From the NCBI RefSeq assembly GCF_036250675.1, contig NZ_CP109592.1, forward strand, positions 806,001 through 870,000: a stretch of 64,000 nucleotides of DNA. The letters are read 5' to 3'. The notes beneath the pieces were generated by a model. The model worked only from the letters and a program-made list of their open reading frames with translations, was not told where the DNA came from and did not search any database. This document shows, one piece after another, positions 1 to 7,858 of this stretch; the first letter of the stretch is position 1; every line of letters begins with the position of its first letter. Made by a program: the position numbers and the translations under genes. The stretch comes from Streptomyces sp. NBC_01689. Lineage in GTDB: Bacteria; Actinomycetota; Actinomycetes; Streptomycetales; Streptomycetaceae.

Positions 1-954
1 GTGGAACGCACCACGGAAGGATCACAGACGCGCGAGCGCCCCCCGGCCTCGGCGACCCGCGCCCAGCGGAGAAGGACCCGGCAACTGGCCGCCGCCGCAG
101 GCCTCCTGATGCTCTGCGCCCTGTCGGCCGGACCGGCGGACGCGGCGCCCGCCGGCGGCCCGCACCCGCGCGTCCGCCCGCCGCTGTACGTGTCCGACTA
201 CGGCAACAACCGGGTGGTGAGGCTCCCCGCGGACCGGAGCGGCCGGACGACCCTGCCGGTCGAGGGACTGGTACGTCCTACCGGCCTGACCTGGGACACG
301 GCCGGCACCCTCTATGTCTCCGACACCGGCAACAACCGGGTGGTGAAGCTGCCGCGGAAGGGCGGACCGCAGTCCACCGTCCCCACCACCGGCCTGTCCC
401 GCCCGCTAGGACTCGTCACCGACACGGCCGGCGACCTCTACATCGCGGACAGCTTCAACGACCGGGTGGTGAAGGTCCCCGCCGACGGCGGCGGCCAGAC
501 GACCGTCCCCACCACGGGACTGCTGCACCCCTGGGGACTCGCGCTGTCCCCCCACGGGGACCTGTACGTCTCCGACTTCGTCAACGACCGGGTGGTCAAG
601 GTGTCCACCCACGGGGGCGGTCAGACCACGGTGCCCACCGTCGGCCTCTCCCAGCCGACCGGCCTCGCGGTGAACTCCGCGGGAGACCTCTACATCTCCG
701 ACAGCGGCAACGACCGAGTGGTCAGGGTCTCCGCGCGCGGCGGCGGGCAGAGCACGGTCCCGGTCACCGGCCTCGACGATCCGCTCGGGCTCGCGCTCGA
801 CTGCGGCGACCTCTACGTGGCGGACGGTCTCGGCAACCGGGTGGTACGGGTGAGGGAGACGGGCGGCGGACAGGTCACGCTGCCGTCCACCGGCCTCGAC
901 ACGCCGACCGGCCTCGCGTTCCCGCCCACCGGCGCACGGCCCGGCCGGTACTGA
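1..954 (+). CDS. Secreted six-bladed NHL-repeat beta-propeller protein
   Basis: The first codon is a GTG at the window edge, so the ribosome binding site cannot be seen and the start is provisional. Residues 1 to about 49 form an arginine-rich segment, a hydrophobic core (LAAAAGLLMLCALSAG) and an AXA-type cleavage site, which is a Sec signal peptide. The rest is six repeats of about 42 residues, each opening Y-[VI]-[SA]-D-x-x-[NG]-[ND]-R-V-V and closing L-x-x-P-x-G-L. This is the NHL repeat pattern, also seen in the sensor domain of mycobacterial PknD, and six copies would close one propeller. No catalytic or kinase domain is present. I infer an extracellular or cell-surface binding scaffold with unknown ligand. 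It converges on the next gene and both share a terminator. Confidence 0.85.
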   Translation: MERTTEGSQTRERPPASATRAQRRRTRQLAAAAGLLMLCALSAGPADAAPAGGPHPRVRPPLYVSDYGNNRVVRLPADRSGRTTLPVEGLVRPTGLTWDTAGTLYVSDTGNNRVVKLPRKGGPQSTVPTTGLSRPLGLVTDTAGDLYIADSFNDRVVKVPADGGGQTTVPTTGLLHPWGLALSPHGDLYVSDFVNDRVVKVSTHGGGQTTVPTVGLSQPTGLAVNSAGDLYISDSGNDRVVRVSARGGGQSTVPVTGLDDPLGLALDCGDLYVADGLGNRVVRVRETGGGQVTLPSTGLDTPTGLAFPPTGARPGRY

Positions 955-1004
955 CCACGGCACGGCCCGGAGCGCGCCGAGCCGGACGGCCGCCGGAAAA
1001 GCAA

Positions 1005-1029
1005 GGAGCCGGCCCCTGGGGCCGGCTCC
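1005..1029. terminator. Bidirectional hairpin terminator between convergent genes
   Basis: GGAGCCGGCCCC and GGGGCCGGCTCC form a perfect 12-bp stem around a single T (in practice a 10-11 bp stem with a short loop). It lies between the propeller gene (ends 954) and the amidase-domain gene (ends 1049 on the other strand), so it can serve both. Confidence 0.8.
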
Positions 1030-1048
1030 CGCTCCGCGTTCAGACCGC

Positions 1049-2230
1049 TCAGGTGCGGTACGCGTAGTACGCGGCGTTCGGGTACGACGCGATGATGCTC
1101 GCCACCGACCTGTTGTAGGTGTTGGTGGAGTGGTACGACACGTACGGCACGCCCTGGGCGCTTCGAGAGGTCACGATCATGCTGTGGTCCTTCTCGCCGT
1201 CCTTGTTGAAGTCCATCTGCAGGACGTCACCGACGTCCAGCTGGTAGACGTTGGCAAGGCTGGTGACCCGCTTGGACGACAGTGCGAACCACGAGAACTC
1301 GTTGACACCGACGAACGAGTCCGACTGGATGTCGGCGTTGCCGAACCACTTGTGGAAGTCGTTCGTGTAGCCGGGAACGTGCTTCCAGCCACCGGCCTTC
1401 AGCGACTGGCTGACGAAGTTGGTGCAGTCACCGCCGGCACCGTGACCGTTGAAGTCGGGGTAGTCCGGGTTGTACTTGTTCCAGTACTTCGCCGCGTACG
1501 CCGCCATGGCCTTGTAGTCGTAACCGGTGGCGGAGAAGTTCTTCGCCTTGGCCGGTGCCGGCAACGTGATGGCCGAGCGGGTCGCCTCCGGCGGAGAATC
1601 GTCCGCCGCGGTGGCCGGCTTGGCGACCTGGGGGCTGGCGACCTGGTTGACCGCGACGCCGTCATCGGTGTCACGGACCTTGGTCAGCTGCCAGTCGCCC
1701 TTGCGGTCCGCCTTGAACGTCAGCTGGTGGTGGGCCTGGAAGCCGGTGGTCTTCGGCTCCCCGCCCTTCACCTTCTTGTACGTCAGGGTCGTGGTCTCGG
1801 TGACGGCGACCGTCGCGTGGCGGCCCTTCACCTGCGTACGGTCCAGCGACACGGTCGTGTTGGCCGAGCTGTACTTCTCACCGAGCGACGCCAGACGGGA
1901 CTTGCGGCCCCGCAGCTGCGACAGCGCGGCGTTCTCGTCACGCGACTGCGTGGAGGACAGCCGTACGTCACCGGAGAACCGGGACGCCTTCGACTTGCCC
2001 TGTCCACTCTTCCCGTTGTCGACCAGGGCGTCCGTACGGTCGGTGAAGACCGCGTCCGCCAGCCGCTGGAAGGTGGCCTTGGTCGACGCGTCGACCGTCG
2101 GGTCGTCGGCGACACTCGCCGCGCCCGCGCTCCAGTTGGGGAGCAGAGCCGCACCGGCGACGACCGAGGCGGCCGCCGCCGTGACTATCGTCGCGCGTCT
2201 CCGCTTACGACTCAGTTTCCTAGATTTCAA
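1049..2230 (-). CDS. Secreted protein with C-terminal Amidase_6 (cysteine amidase-like) domain
   Basis: Translation is best started at the TTG whose first base is 2230. It is preceded by GAGGGGAAC about nine bases upstream, and no ATG or GTG occurs before the signal peptide. The 393-residue product begins with a basic stretch (KSRKLSRKRRR), a hydrophobic segment and an alanine-rich cleavage region, so it is exported. The middle, about residues 40-230, is unassigned and rich in Ser, Thr and Lys. The C-terminal part, about 235-393, matches the Amidase_6 family: YDYKAMAAYAAKYW, then a GDCTNFVSQSL motif with the presumed catalytic cysteine, then the histidine in KDHSMIV. This family is related to cell-wall amidases and NlpC/P60-like cysteine enzymes. 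The substrate is not known. An inverted repeat lies just upstream of the start. Confidence 0.85.
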   Translation of the reverse strand: MKSRKLSRKRRRATIVTAAAASVVAGAALLPNWSAGAASVADDPTVDASTKATFQRLADAVFTDRTDALVDNGKSGQGKSKASRFSGDVRLSSTQSRDENAALSQLRGRKSRLASLGEKYSSANTTVSLDRTQVKGRHATVAVTETTTLTYKKVKGGEPKTTGFQAHHQLTFKADRKGDWQLTKVRDTDDGVAVNQVASPQVAKPATAADDSPPEATRSAITLPAPAKAKNFSATGYDYKAMAAYAAKYWNKYNPDYPDFNGHGAGGDCTNFVSQSLKAGGWKHVPGYTNDFHKWFGNADIQSDSFVGVNEFSWFALSSKRVTSLANVYQLDVGDVLQMDFNKDGEKDHSMIVTSRSAQGVPYVSYHSTNTYNRSVASIIASYPNAAYYAYRT

Positions 2231-2247
2231 TGATGTTCCCCTCTACG

Positions 2248-2264
2248 CCGGTACGCTCTACCGG
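2248..2264. promoter_or_regulatory. Inverted repeat upstream of the amidase gene
   Basis: CCGGTA-CGCTC-TACCGG has perfect 6-bp arms with a 5-bp spacer, about 20 bases upstream of the TTG start of the amidase-domain gene. It could be an operator or a 5' hairpin. No clear -10/-35 pair was found. Confidence 0.3.
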
Positions 2265-2492
2265 AATCCGCATCCTCGCACGCCATATGTGTGTCCTGTG
2301 AAGGGGGTTACCGAAGGGACACCGGGCTGTGACGGTCGCCCGCGGCGGCGTCCGCAGTCCGGAGAAGAGCCCTTCGCCGCCCGGACTCCGCGTTAGGCCC
2401 TCCGAATGATTCATGCCGTCACCGGGTGAAAGAAGCCGATATGCGCCGCGCCGACGGCGGTCCGCCGTCCGCGGCCACTAGCGTTGCGTCCT

Positions 2493-3128
2493 GTGACGCT
2501 GAGCTACGCCTTTGTGAATCTCAAACCCGGGGTGGGAAAGACGACCAGTGCGGTCTGGCTGGCCCACGCGCTGCACGAGCTGGGCGTCTCCCCGCTGCTG
2601 GTCGACAGCGACCCCGCCTCCTCCGCCCTGCGCTGGAGCGAACTGGCCGGGGGCTTCCCGTTCCCCGTGATCGCCTTTCCGGTCGGTGACGTCCACCGGC
2701 GGGTGAACGACTTCCTCGGCAGCCGGCAGGCCGTGGTCTTCGACGCCCCCCAACTGGAGGACCACGCCCACATCGCCCGCAGCATCATGAGGTACGCGAG
2801 CGACTGGATCGTGCCTCTCACCCCGGCGCCCATCGAACTGGACCGCATGGCGCCCATCGGCGGAGAGATGCGCGACGTGCAGTCGCTGCGCTCCAGGCCG
2901 GCCCGCGCCGCCGTCCTGCTGAACCGCACCAACCGCCCCGACGCCACGCGCACCGGACCGGACGCCGACGCCCGCGAAGCGCTCACCGAGCGGGGCTTCG
3001 ACGTACTGGCCACCCATATTCCACGGCTCGACCTGTACTCCCAGTCCTTCGGCAGCGCCGTCGACGTCAAGGGCTCGGCCTACATGGACCTCGCGGACGA
3101 ACTCATCAAACGTCAGGACACGGCGTGA
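2493..3128 (+). CDS. ParA/MinD-like partition-type ATPase
   Basis: The 211-residue product opens with a deviant Walker A motif, KPGVGKTT at about residues 10-17, where the more usual form is KGGVGKT. It continues with the LLVDSDP motif and VVFDAP (Walker B-like), the order expected for ParA/MinD-type P-loop ATPases. I chose the GTG at 2493 because the upstream TTG adds only three residues and the P-loop then sits at the usual distance from the N-terminus. No parB gene or parS-like repeats are beside it, and there is no replication gene. A 74-codon gene overlaps its stop by GTGA, so the two are translationally coupled. It could be a chromosomal orphan of plasmid origin or a protein-positioning ATPase. 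Confidence 0.8.
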   Translation: MTLSYAFVNLKPGVGKTTSAVWLAHALHELGVSPLLVDSDPASSALRWSELAGGFPFPVIAFPVGDVHRRVNDFLGSRQAVVFDAPQLEDHAHIARSIMRYASDWIVPLTPAPIELDRMAPIGGEMRDVQSLRSRPARAAVLLNRTNRPDATRTGPDADAREALTERGFDVLATHIPRLDLYSQSFGSAVDVKGSAYMDLADELIKRQDTA

Positions 3129-3349
3129 ACCAGCGCAAGGACACCTACCGGGCCGCGCTCCAGCGCGAACCCGGCGCCCCCTCCCCCCGTCCCCTCAAGA
3201 TCACCCGGCTGGACGCCCGTTACGTCCGGCTGACCATCGAGGTCGACCCCGCCGTGCCCCGTGAGTTCAACCGCTGGGTGGTCCCACCCGTCTCCGCGCT
3301 GCTGCGCGTCGGCGCCGCCGTACTGCGCCCGCTGAGGAACGGCACCTGA
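3125..3349 (+). CDS. Small conserved-looking protein coupled to the ParA-like ATPase
   Basis: This is a 74-residue basic protein that begins at a GTG overlapping the stop of the ParA-like gene (GTGA), so it very probably depends on translation of that gene. There is no signal peptide. The centre (KITRLDARYVRLTIEVDP) is predicted strand and the C-terminus is amphipathic or hydrophobic (PPVSALLRVGAAVLRPL). I do not recognise a family. By position it may be the partner of the ATPase, for example a ParB-like adaptor or activator of the Walker ATPase, but nothing in its sequence shows DNA binding. Confidence 0.6.
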   Translation: MNQRKDTYRAALQREPGAPSPRPLKITRLDARYVRLTIEVDPAVPREFNRWVVPPVSALLRVGAAVLRPLRNGT

Positions 3350-3452
3350 CGGAGCTCGGGGCGGGCGGACCGGGCGGCATGACCGGATCGTTCCGCCACC
3401 GGCCCGGATCGGGCCTACGCCGTGCCTATCGGCCCAGTTCATGATGGGTGGC

Positions 3453-4004
3453 ATGAGCAGAGCGCTGATCGTCGTCGATGTCCAGGAGTCCTTCCGGGCT
3501 CGCCCGCTGTGGAAGCAGATCGCCCATCCGGGGATCGCCGGACCGATCAACCGGCTGGTCCGCCTCGCCCGGGCGGCCGGCGACCTCGTGGTCTGGGTCC
3601 TGCACTCGGAGCCGGGCAGCGGCGACGTGTTCGACCCCGCCCAGGGACACGTCCGTCCGCTGGAGGAGCTCGACCGCCCGGAGCCGGGCGAGCCGGTCCT
3701 GTACAAGACCTCGCACAACGCCTTCACCACCACGAACCTGCAGCAGTTGCTGACCGGGGCGGGCGTGCGCGAACTGGTGGTCTGCGGCATCCGGACCGAG
3801 CAGTGCGTGGAGACCACGACCCGGGTCGGCAGTGACCTCGGGTACCGGATGGTCTTCGTCACCGACGCCACCACCACCGACCCCATCGGCGCTCTCAGCG
3901 CCGAGGCGATCATCGAACGCACCGAAGCGGTCCTGCGCGACAGGTTCGCACGGATCGCGACGGTGGCCGAGCTGGAGTCGGAACTGGCACCCTCGCAGGC
4001 GTGA
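3453..4004 (+). CDS. Isochorismatase-family cysteine hydrolase
   Basis: The start is set at the third ATG (MSRALIVVDVQESF); two further in-frame ATG codons lie 9 and 12 bases upstream. The 183-residue product has the catalytic triad of the isochorismatase/nicotinamidase superfamily: Asp9 in VVDVQ, Lys85 in YKTSHNAF, and Cys118 in GIRTEQCVETT. The family hydrolyses amides or enol ethers of small molecules (nicotinamide, isochorismate, N-carbamoyl compounds); the substrate cannot be told from sequence. It overlaps the downstream GlxA-type regulator by GTGA, an arrangement that suggests the regulator senses the same pathway. Confidence 0.88.
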   Translation: MSRALIVVDVQESFRARPLWKQIAHPGIAGPINRLVRLARAAGDLVVWVLHSEPGSGDVFDPAQGHVRPLEELDRPEPGEPVLYKTSHNAFTTTNLQQLLTGAGVRELVVCGIRTEQCVETTTRVGSDLGYRMVFVTDATTTDPIGALSAEAIIERTEAVLRDRFARIATVAELESELAPSQA

Positions 4005-4960
4005 GTCTCGTCGTCTTCGTCCTGCTGCCCGGCGTCCACCTCCTCGACCTGGCCGGACCCGCGCAGGTCTTCAGCACCGCGGCGGACTTCGGGCAGCCCT
4101 ACCGCATCGAGTACGTCGCCGAGCGCGAGCGGGTGCTCAGCGCGCAGGGCCTCCCCCTGATCGCGCGGACCCGTTGGCCCGGCATGAGCGAGAGGGACCT
4201 GGCGGTGGTGCCCGGCTGGCGGACGCGGACCCTGGGCGGCGGGCCTGCGCTGGGCGACGCCGGAACGGAATGGCTGCGCGGCCACCATGCCGCCGGAGGC
4301 ACCGTCGCCAGCGTGTGTGCCGGGGCGGAGGCGCTGGGCCGGGCCGGACTGCTCGACGGGCGCAGATGCACCACGCACCACGACCACCAGGACGAGCTGG
4401 CTACCCGTCATCCACGGGCCCACGTGGTGCGGGACGTGCTGTTCACGGCGGACGAGCGGGTGGTGACCTCGGCGGGCATCGCCAGCGGCATCGACCTGGC
4501 CCTTCACCTGCTGGCGGTCCGCCACGGTCCCGCCTTCGCCGCCCAGGTGGCCCGCGACATGGTCGTGTACGCCCGTCGCAACGGCCACGAACCCCAGTCC
4601 AGCGCCATGCTGCGGCACCGGTCCCACCTGGACGACGCCGTCCACCGCGTCCAGGACCTCATCGACGCGCGGTTCACCGAACCGCTGCCGCTCGCCCACC
4701 TGGCCGCGGGCGCGGGCGTCAGCGCACGCACCCTGACCCGGCTCTTCCATCGCGCCACCGGCGGTCTGACCCCGCTGCGCTATCAGCAGACGCTGCGGGT
4801 CGAACGGGCCGAGCATCTGATCGACCACGGCGCCACGGTCGAATCCGCGGCCCGGCAGGTGGGGTTCGAGGACGCCCGGATGCTGCGCCGCCTGCGCACC
4901 CGGCCGCCGCGCGCCACCGGCGACGAGCCGTCCCGCCGTCGCGCGGACCCGGACGGCTGA
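4001..4960 (+). CDS. GlxA-type transcriptional regulator (DJ-1/PfpI domain plus AraC HTH)
   Basis: Translation starts at a GTG overlapping the stop of the hydrolase gene. Residues 1 to about 175 form a DJ-1/PfpI-like amidotransferase fold with the nucleophile elbow VCAGAEAL and the following GRRCTTHH segment. Residues about 205-310 form an AraC/XylS double helix-turn-helix, with VHRVQDLIDARFTEPLPLAHLA, SARTLTRLFHRATG and VESAARQVGFEDARMLRR. This is the architecture of GlxA-family activators. Most members are catalytically inactive in the first domain and use it as a ligand sensor. The likely target is its own operon with the isochorismatase-like enzyme. Confidence 0.88.
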   Translation: MSLVVFVLLPGVHLLDLAGPAQVFSTAADFGQPYRIEYVAERERVLSAQGLPLIARTRWPGMSERDLAVVPGWRTRTLGGGPALGDAGTEWLRGHHAAGGTVASVCAGAEALGRAGLLDGRRCTTHHDHQDELATRHPRAHVVRDVLFTADERVVTSAGIASGIDLALHLLAVRHGPAFAAQVARDMVVYARRNGHEPQSSAMLRHRSHLDDAVHRVQDLIDARFTEPLPLAHLAAGAGVSARTLTRLFHRATGGLTPLRYQQTLRVERAEHLIDHGATVESAARQVGFEDARMLRRLRTRPPRATGDEPSRRRADPDG

Positions 4961-5098
4961 CCGGGCCCGGCACCGGAGAGGGCCGCCGCGGACGGGCCGG
5001 TCACGAGCACGGGCGTGGACACCGGCGCCGGCGTGCGCGGGGAAGAGAGGTGGCGGGACGCCGGAGGTGGACGCGACGCGGGCCGGTGGGCGTGTGGC

Positions 5099-6133
5099 TC
5101 ACGTCTGCCGGAGCGGCTGGTAGGCCTCGGCCGCGACACCGAACGTCCAGGCCACCCCCTCACGGGCCGTGCGTGTGGTCGGCGGGACGCGCAGCCAGTA
5201 CGTGCGGCTCGTACCGTCCGGCTCCGGCGTGGAGTTGACGACCTCCACCATCACCACGTCCTCGTCCCCGACGAGTTCGACGCGCCACAGGACGCCCGTC
5301 TCGTCCCGGTGCACGGGCACCGCCCCCGACTCTGCGAGGTACCGGTCGTAGCCGTAGAACTCCAGCATCACACGGCGGAGTTCGGCGTTCTCCTCCTCAC
5401 GGATGCGCTTCGGGTCGAGGGAGGCCAGCTCGGCGAGGAAATCACCCGGCACCGGCATGCCGCGCCAGGCGTACAGCTCGAATCCGTCCGCGTATCCGAG
5501 CGCCGGTCCGTCGCCACGGTCCAGACGGCCCGCCTCGTCGCGGTGGAGCTCGGTGGGCCGCTCGCAGACGACCGCCACCCGCTCGTAGGGCCACCACCAG
5601 CCGGCCGCGCGGGCCACCAGAGCCGGACCGCCCAGCGGACCCGAGGGGTCCGTGTCGAACGCGGACAGCCAGGCCGCGTCGTGCTGACCGAGCGCCGCGT
5701 CGAGCAACAGGAGCCGGACCCGGGTCTCCTCCTTGCCGCCGGTGGCCGTCTGCTCGACGACTCCCGCGCGGATCCGGTCGACCAGGATCCGGGTCGATTC
5801 CCACAGGCCGGCCCCCGTCGCGTTCCAGTGGCCGCTCCATCCCTGCGGCCCCAGAAGCCCGTGGAGCCGCTCGCGTTCGGCTGCCCAGGGTCCGCTCAGT
5901 ACCGCGTGGCGCACGCTCGCGCCGGTCTCGTCCTCCGTCGGCGCCACGCCGTCGGGACCCTGCGCGCCCATGAGTACGTGAACCGCCTCGCGGGGAGAGC
6001 GCACCCACACCACGCGCTCGGGCCCCGTCAGACCCGCGCGCCGGTAGGCGAGCCGGATCCCCTCCTCGGCCGCGGCACGATCCGCGGGTCCCGTGGCCGC
6101 CGCCACCGCACGCCAAACAGCCATGTCCGTCAT
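5099..6133 (-). CDS. DUF6745 domain protein
   Basis: The ATG at 6133 is preceded by GGGGAGAG at suitable spacing; the same frame is open further upstream but low-complexity and not coding-like. The 344-residue product carries a C-terminal DUF6745-type region: ELHRDEAGRLDRGDGPAL, YADGFELYAWRGMPVP, a YGYDRYL segment, then VMVEVVNSTPEPDG and TAREGVAWTFG close to the end. Known DUF6745 proteins have no assigned activity. It is not membrane-bound and has no signal peptide. It follows a 108-residue small protein on the same strand (208 bases apart), and that gene is divergent from the STM4015-STM4011 operon with which it shares a bidirectional promoter region. I infer that it belongs to the same functional set. 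Confidence 0.75.
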   Translation of the reverse strand: MTDMAVWRAVAAATGPADRAAAEEGIRLAYRRAGLTGPERVVWVRSPREAVHVLMGAQGPDGVAPTEDETGASVRHAVLSGPWAAERERLHGLLGPQGWSGHWNATGAGLWESTRILVDRIRAGVVEQTATGGKEETRVRLLLLDAALGQHDAAWLSAFDTDPSGPLGGPALVARAAGWWWPYERVAVVCERPTELHRDEAGRLDRGDGPALGYADGFELYAWRGMPVPGDFLAELASLDPKRIREEENAELRRVMLEFYGYDRYLAESGAVPVHRDETGVLWRVELVGDEDVVMVEVVNSTPEPDGTSRTYWLRVPPTTRTAREGVAWTFGVAAEAYQPLRQT

Positions 6134-6341
6134 GTTCGTTCTCTCCCCATGTCGTCCGGCGCGGGTGCGGAAGCGCCGCGTTCCGCCCGCTCGGCCCGCC
6201 GTCCTCTGGTCGTGCCCGCCGTGCTCTTCGTGTTCTTCGCGCGCGTCGTGCTCCTCGTGCCGCGCCGCCGAACGGTTGCGTGGCGACCGGCATCCGCGGC
6301 ATCCGCCTCGGTGCCGCGCGAGGGTGCTCGCGCCCCCGTGG

Positions 6342-6668
6342 TCAGTCGGCGACGATCCGCACCGAACCCGGCACGTACTCCCGCTGCCGGACGACCCGGT
6401 ACCACCCCTTCGGGAGGGATATGGCCGCGTGTTCCTCGTGGACGACCCGCGCTCCGTCCGGGACGTGCAGCAGCATGGGCCCGAAGACGCCGGCCTCCCT
6501 GACCAGCCGACCGGGGCCCACCACCGCATGGGCGTGGCCGGTGACCTCACCGAGCGCGAGGACGAGCCGGCCCCGGCCGTCACGCGGCTCGGACGGCGCG
6601 TCGGCCGCGCCCTTCGGTACCGCCTCCGGTGCCAACGACACCATCAGGACATCTCCTTGCCGGTACAT
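6342..6668 (-). CDS. Small protein (about 108 residues) paired with the DUF6745 gene
   Basis: The start chosen is the ATG at 6668 (MYRQGDVLMV), preceded by a GGAGGGAGA ribosome binding site. The product is all-beta in appearance with the blocks QGDVLMV, LALGEVTGHAHAV, HEEHAAISLPKGWYRVVRQREYVP. I have seen this pattern in small bacterial proteins found beside DUF6745 genes, but I know of no function. The conserved histidines (GHAHAV and HEEH) could bind a metal. It is the first gene on the minus strand from the divergent promoter region at 6708-6770 and is the likely direct target of the minus-strand damage-type promoter. Confidence 0.7.
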   Translation of the reverse strand: MYRQGDVLMVSLAPEAVPKGAADAPSEPRDGRGRLVLALGEVTGHAHAVVGPGRLVREAGVFGPMLLHVPDGARVVHEEHAAISLPKGWYRVVRQREYVPGSVRIVAD

Positions 6669-6707
6669 GCGTCTCCCTCCGCCGGGCACCTCGCGTGCCG
6701 TGCCAGA

Positions 6708-6730
6708 ACCGTAGGGGCGGCCACTGACAC
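6708..6730 (-). promoter_or_regulatory. PafBC/RecA-NDp-type DNA-damage promoter, minus strand
   Basis: Read on the minus strand the sequence is GTGTCAGTG, 8 bases, then TACGGT. This fits the published actinobacterial RecA-independent damage promoter pattern tTGTCRgtg-N8-TAnnnT, including the exact spacer length and a full TAnnnT -10 box. Transcription would begin near 6701, about 33 bases upstream of the small-protein ATG at 6668. The other arm of the same inverted repeat forms the plus-strand promoter. Confidence 0.65.
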
Positions 6731-6747
6731 TCCCCCGCCGCACGGGG

Positions 6748-6770
6748 TTGTCAGTGGGTCTTGGTAGAAC
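6748..6770 (+). promoter_or_regulatory. PafBC/RecA-NDp-type DNA-damage promoter, plus strand
   Basis: The sequence is TTGTCAGTG, 8 bases, then TAGAAC. The first element matches the tTGTCRgtg consensus of PafBC-dependent promoters perfectly and the spacer is exactly 8; the last base of the -10 box (C instead of T) is the only deviation. Transcription would start near 6777, 80 bases before the STM4015 start codon. CCACTGACA (6721-6729) and TGTCAGTGG (6749-6757) form a perfect 9-bp inverted repeat that makes the two promoters back to back. Confidence 0.65.
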
Positions 6771-6856
6771 TCCGGTACCTGGGAATGCGGTCCGCGCGCA
6801 CCAGGCACCCCACGACCGACCCACCACCGACCAGATGCACGAAGGAGCGGGCGCGC

Positions 6857-7825
6857 ATGACCATCGGTAGCCACCTGCAGGAATTCCACGGACTGCCCGC
6901 GTTCACCTTCCCGGACGCGGCGGACGGCCCCCTCGACGTCACCGCTCTCCCGTCCCCGGAGACCGTCGCCTGGCGGGTGGCAGTGGACTCCTACGAGAGC
7001 CAGGAGTCGTGGCCGGAGGCGTTCGCCCGGTTCCTCGCCGCCGTCGACACCAAGGCCGTGCGGGCCCTGGTCGTGGGCGCCTGGAGCGACGCCTACGACA
7101 ACGGTCCGGCCGAGGTGATCGAGGCGCTCGTGGCGGCCCGGGACCGGCTGCCCGAGCTGCGCGCGATATTCCTCGCGGACATCGTGATGGAGGAGTGCGA
7201 GATCTCCTGGATCGTCCAGGGGGACGTCTCTCCCGTGCTGGAGGCCTTTCCCCTGCTGGAGGAGTTCGGTGTCCGCGGCGGCAACCAGCTGGTCTTCCCC
7301 ACGGTCCGTCACGAGCGGCTGCGCAGGCTGACGGTGGAGACCGGCGGTATGCCCGTCGAGGCCGTGCGAGGTGTCGCGGGCAGCGACCTGCCGTCGCTCG
7401 TCCATCTCGACCTGTGGCTGGGCACGTCCGAGTACGGCGGCGACAGTGAACTCGGCGACCTGGAGCCGTTCTTCGCCGGGACCCGCCTTCCCGCACTGAA
7501 GCACCTGGCCCTGCGCAACAGCGAGATCCAGGACGCCATCTGTTCCGCGCTGGCCTCGGCACCCGTGGTGGCCCGGCTCGACGCCCTCGACGTGTCCATG
7601 GGCGTCCTCACCGACGACGGCGCGACGGCACTGCTGTCGGGACAGCCGCTGACTCACCTGAAATCCCTCGACCTGCACCACAACTACCTCAGCGCGGGCG
7701 TCCGTTCGCGTCTGCTGGAGACGCTCGAGCCGCACGGCGTGGAGGTCCGCGCAGATCAGGACGACGCCGATGCCGACGAGGAGGAGGACGGGACCGTCTG
7801 GCGTTTCGTGGCGGTGGGCGAGTAG
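6857..7825 (+). CDS. STM4015 family leucine-rich-repeat protein
   Basis: The ATG at 6857 has GAAGGAG nine bases upstream; an in-frame ATG at 6785 lacks a good site. The 322-residue product matches the STM4015 family, named after the Salmonella cluster STM4011-STM4015. The N-terminal part contains MTIGSHLQEFHGLPAFTF and a strongly acidic central segment (LVVGAWSDAYD, IFLADIVMEECEISWI). The C-terminal half carries leucine-rich repeats such as LPALKHLALRNSEI, LDALDVSMGVLTDDGA and LTHLKSLDLHHNYLS. It is cytoplasmic. Leucine-rich repeats suggest a protein-binding platform; its constant linkage to radical SAM and ATP-grasp genes suggests it presents or is itself the substrate. It is the first gene of a five-gene operon. 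Confidence 0.85.
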   Translation: MTIGSHLQEFHGLPAFTFPDAADGPLDVTALPSPETVAWRVAVDSYESQESWPEAFARFLAAVDTKAVRALVVGAWSDAYDNGPAEVIEALVAARDRLPELRAIFLADIVMEECEISWIVQGDVSPVLEAFPLLEEFGVRGGNQLVFPTVRHERLRRLTVETGGMPVEAVRGVAGSDLPSLVHLDLWLGTSEYGGDSELGDLEPFFAGTRLPALKHLALRNSEIQDAICSALASAPVVARLDALDVSMGVLTDDGATALLSGQPLTHLKSLDLHHNYLSAGVRSRLLETLEPHGVEVRADQDDADADEEEDGTVWRFVAVGE

Positions 7826-7858
7826 CGCTACGGGTCCGGGCGGACGGAGGACGGAAAG

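Noticed and set aside
3113..4828. 571-codon minus-strand frame opposite the isochorismatase/GlxA genes
   Set aside because: Typical high-GC shadow of genuine plus-strand genes. It has no recognisable domain, and the plus-strand genes have complete motifs.
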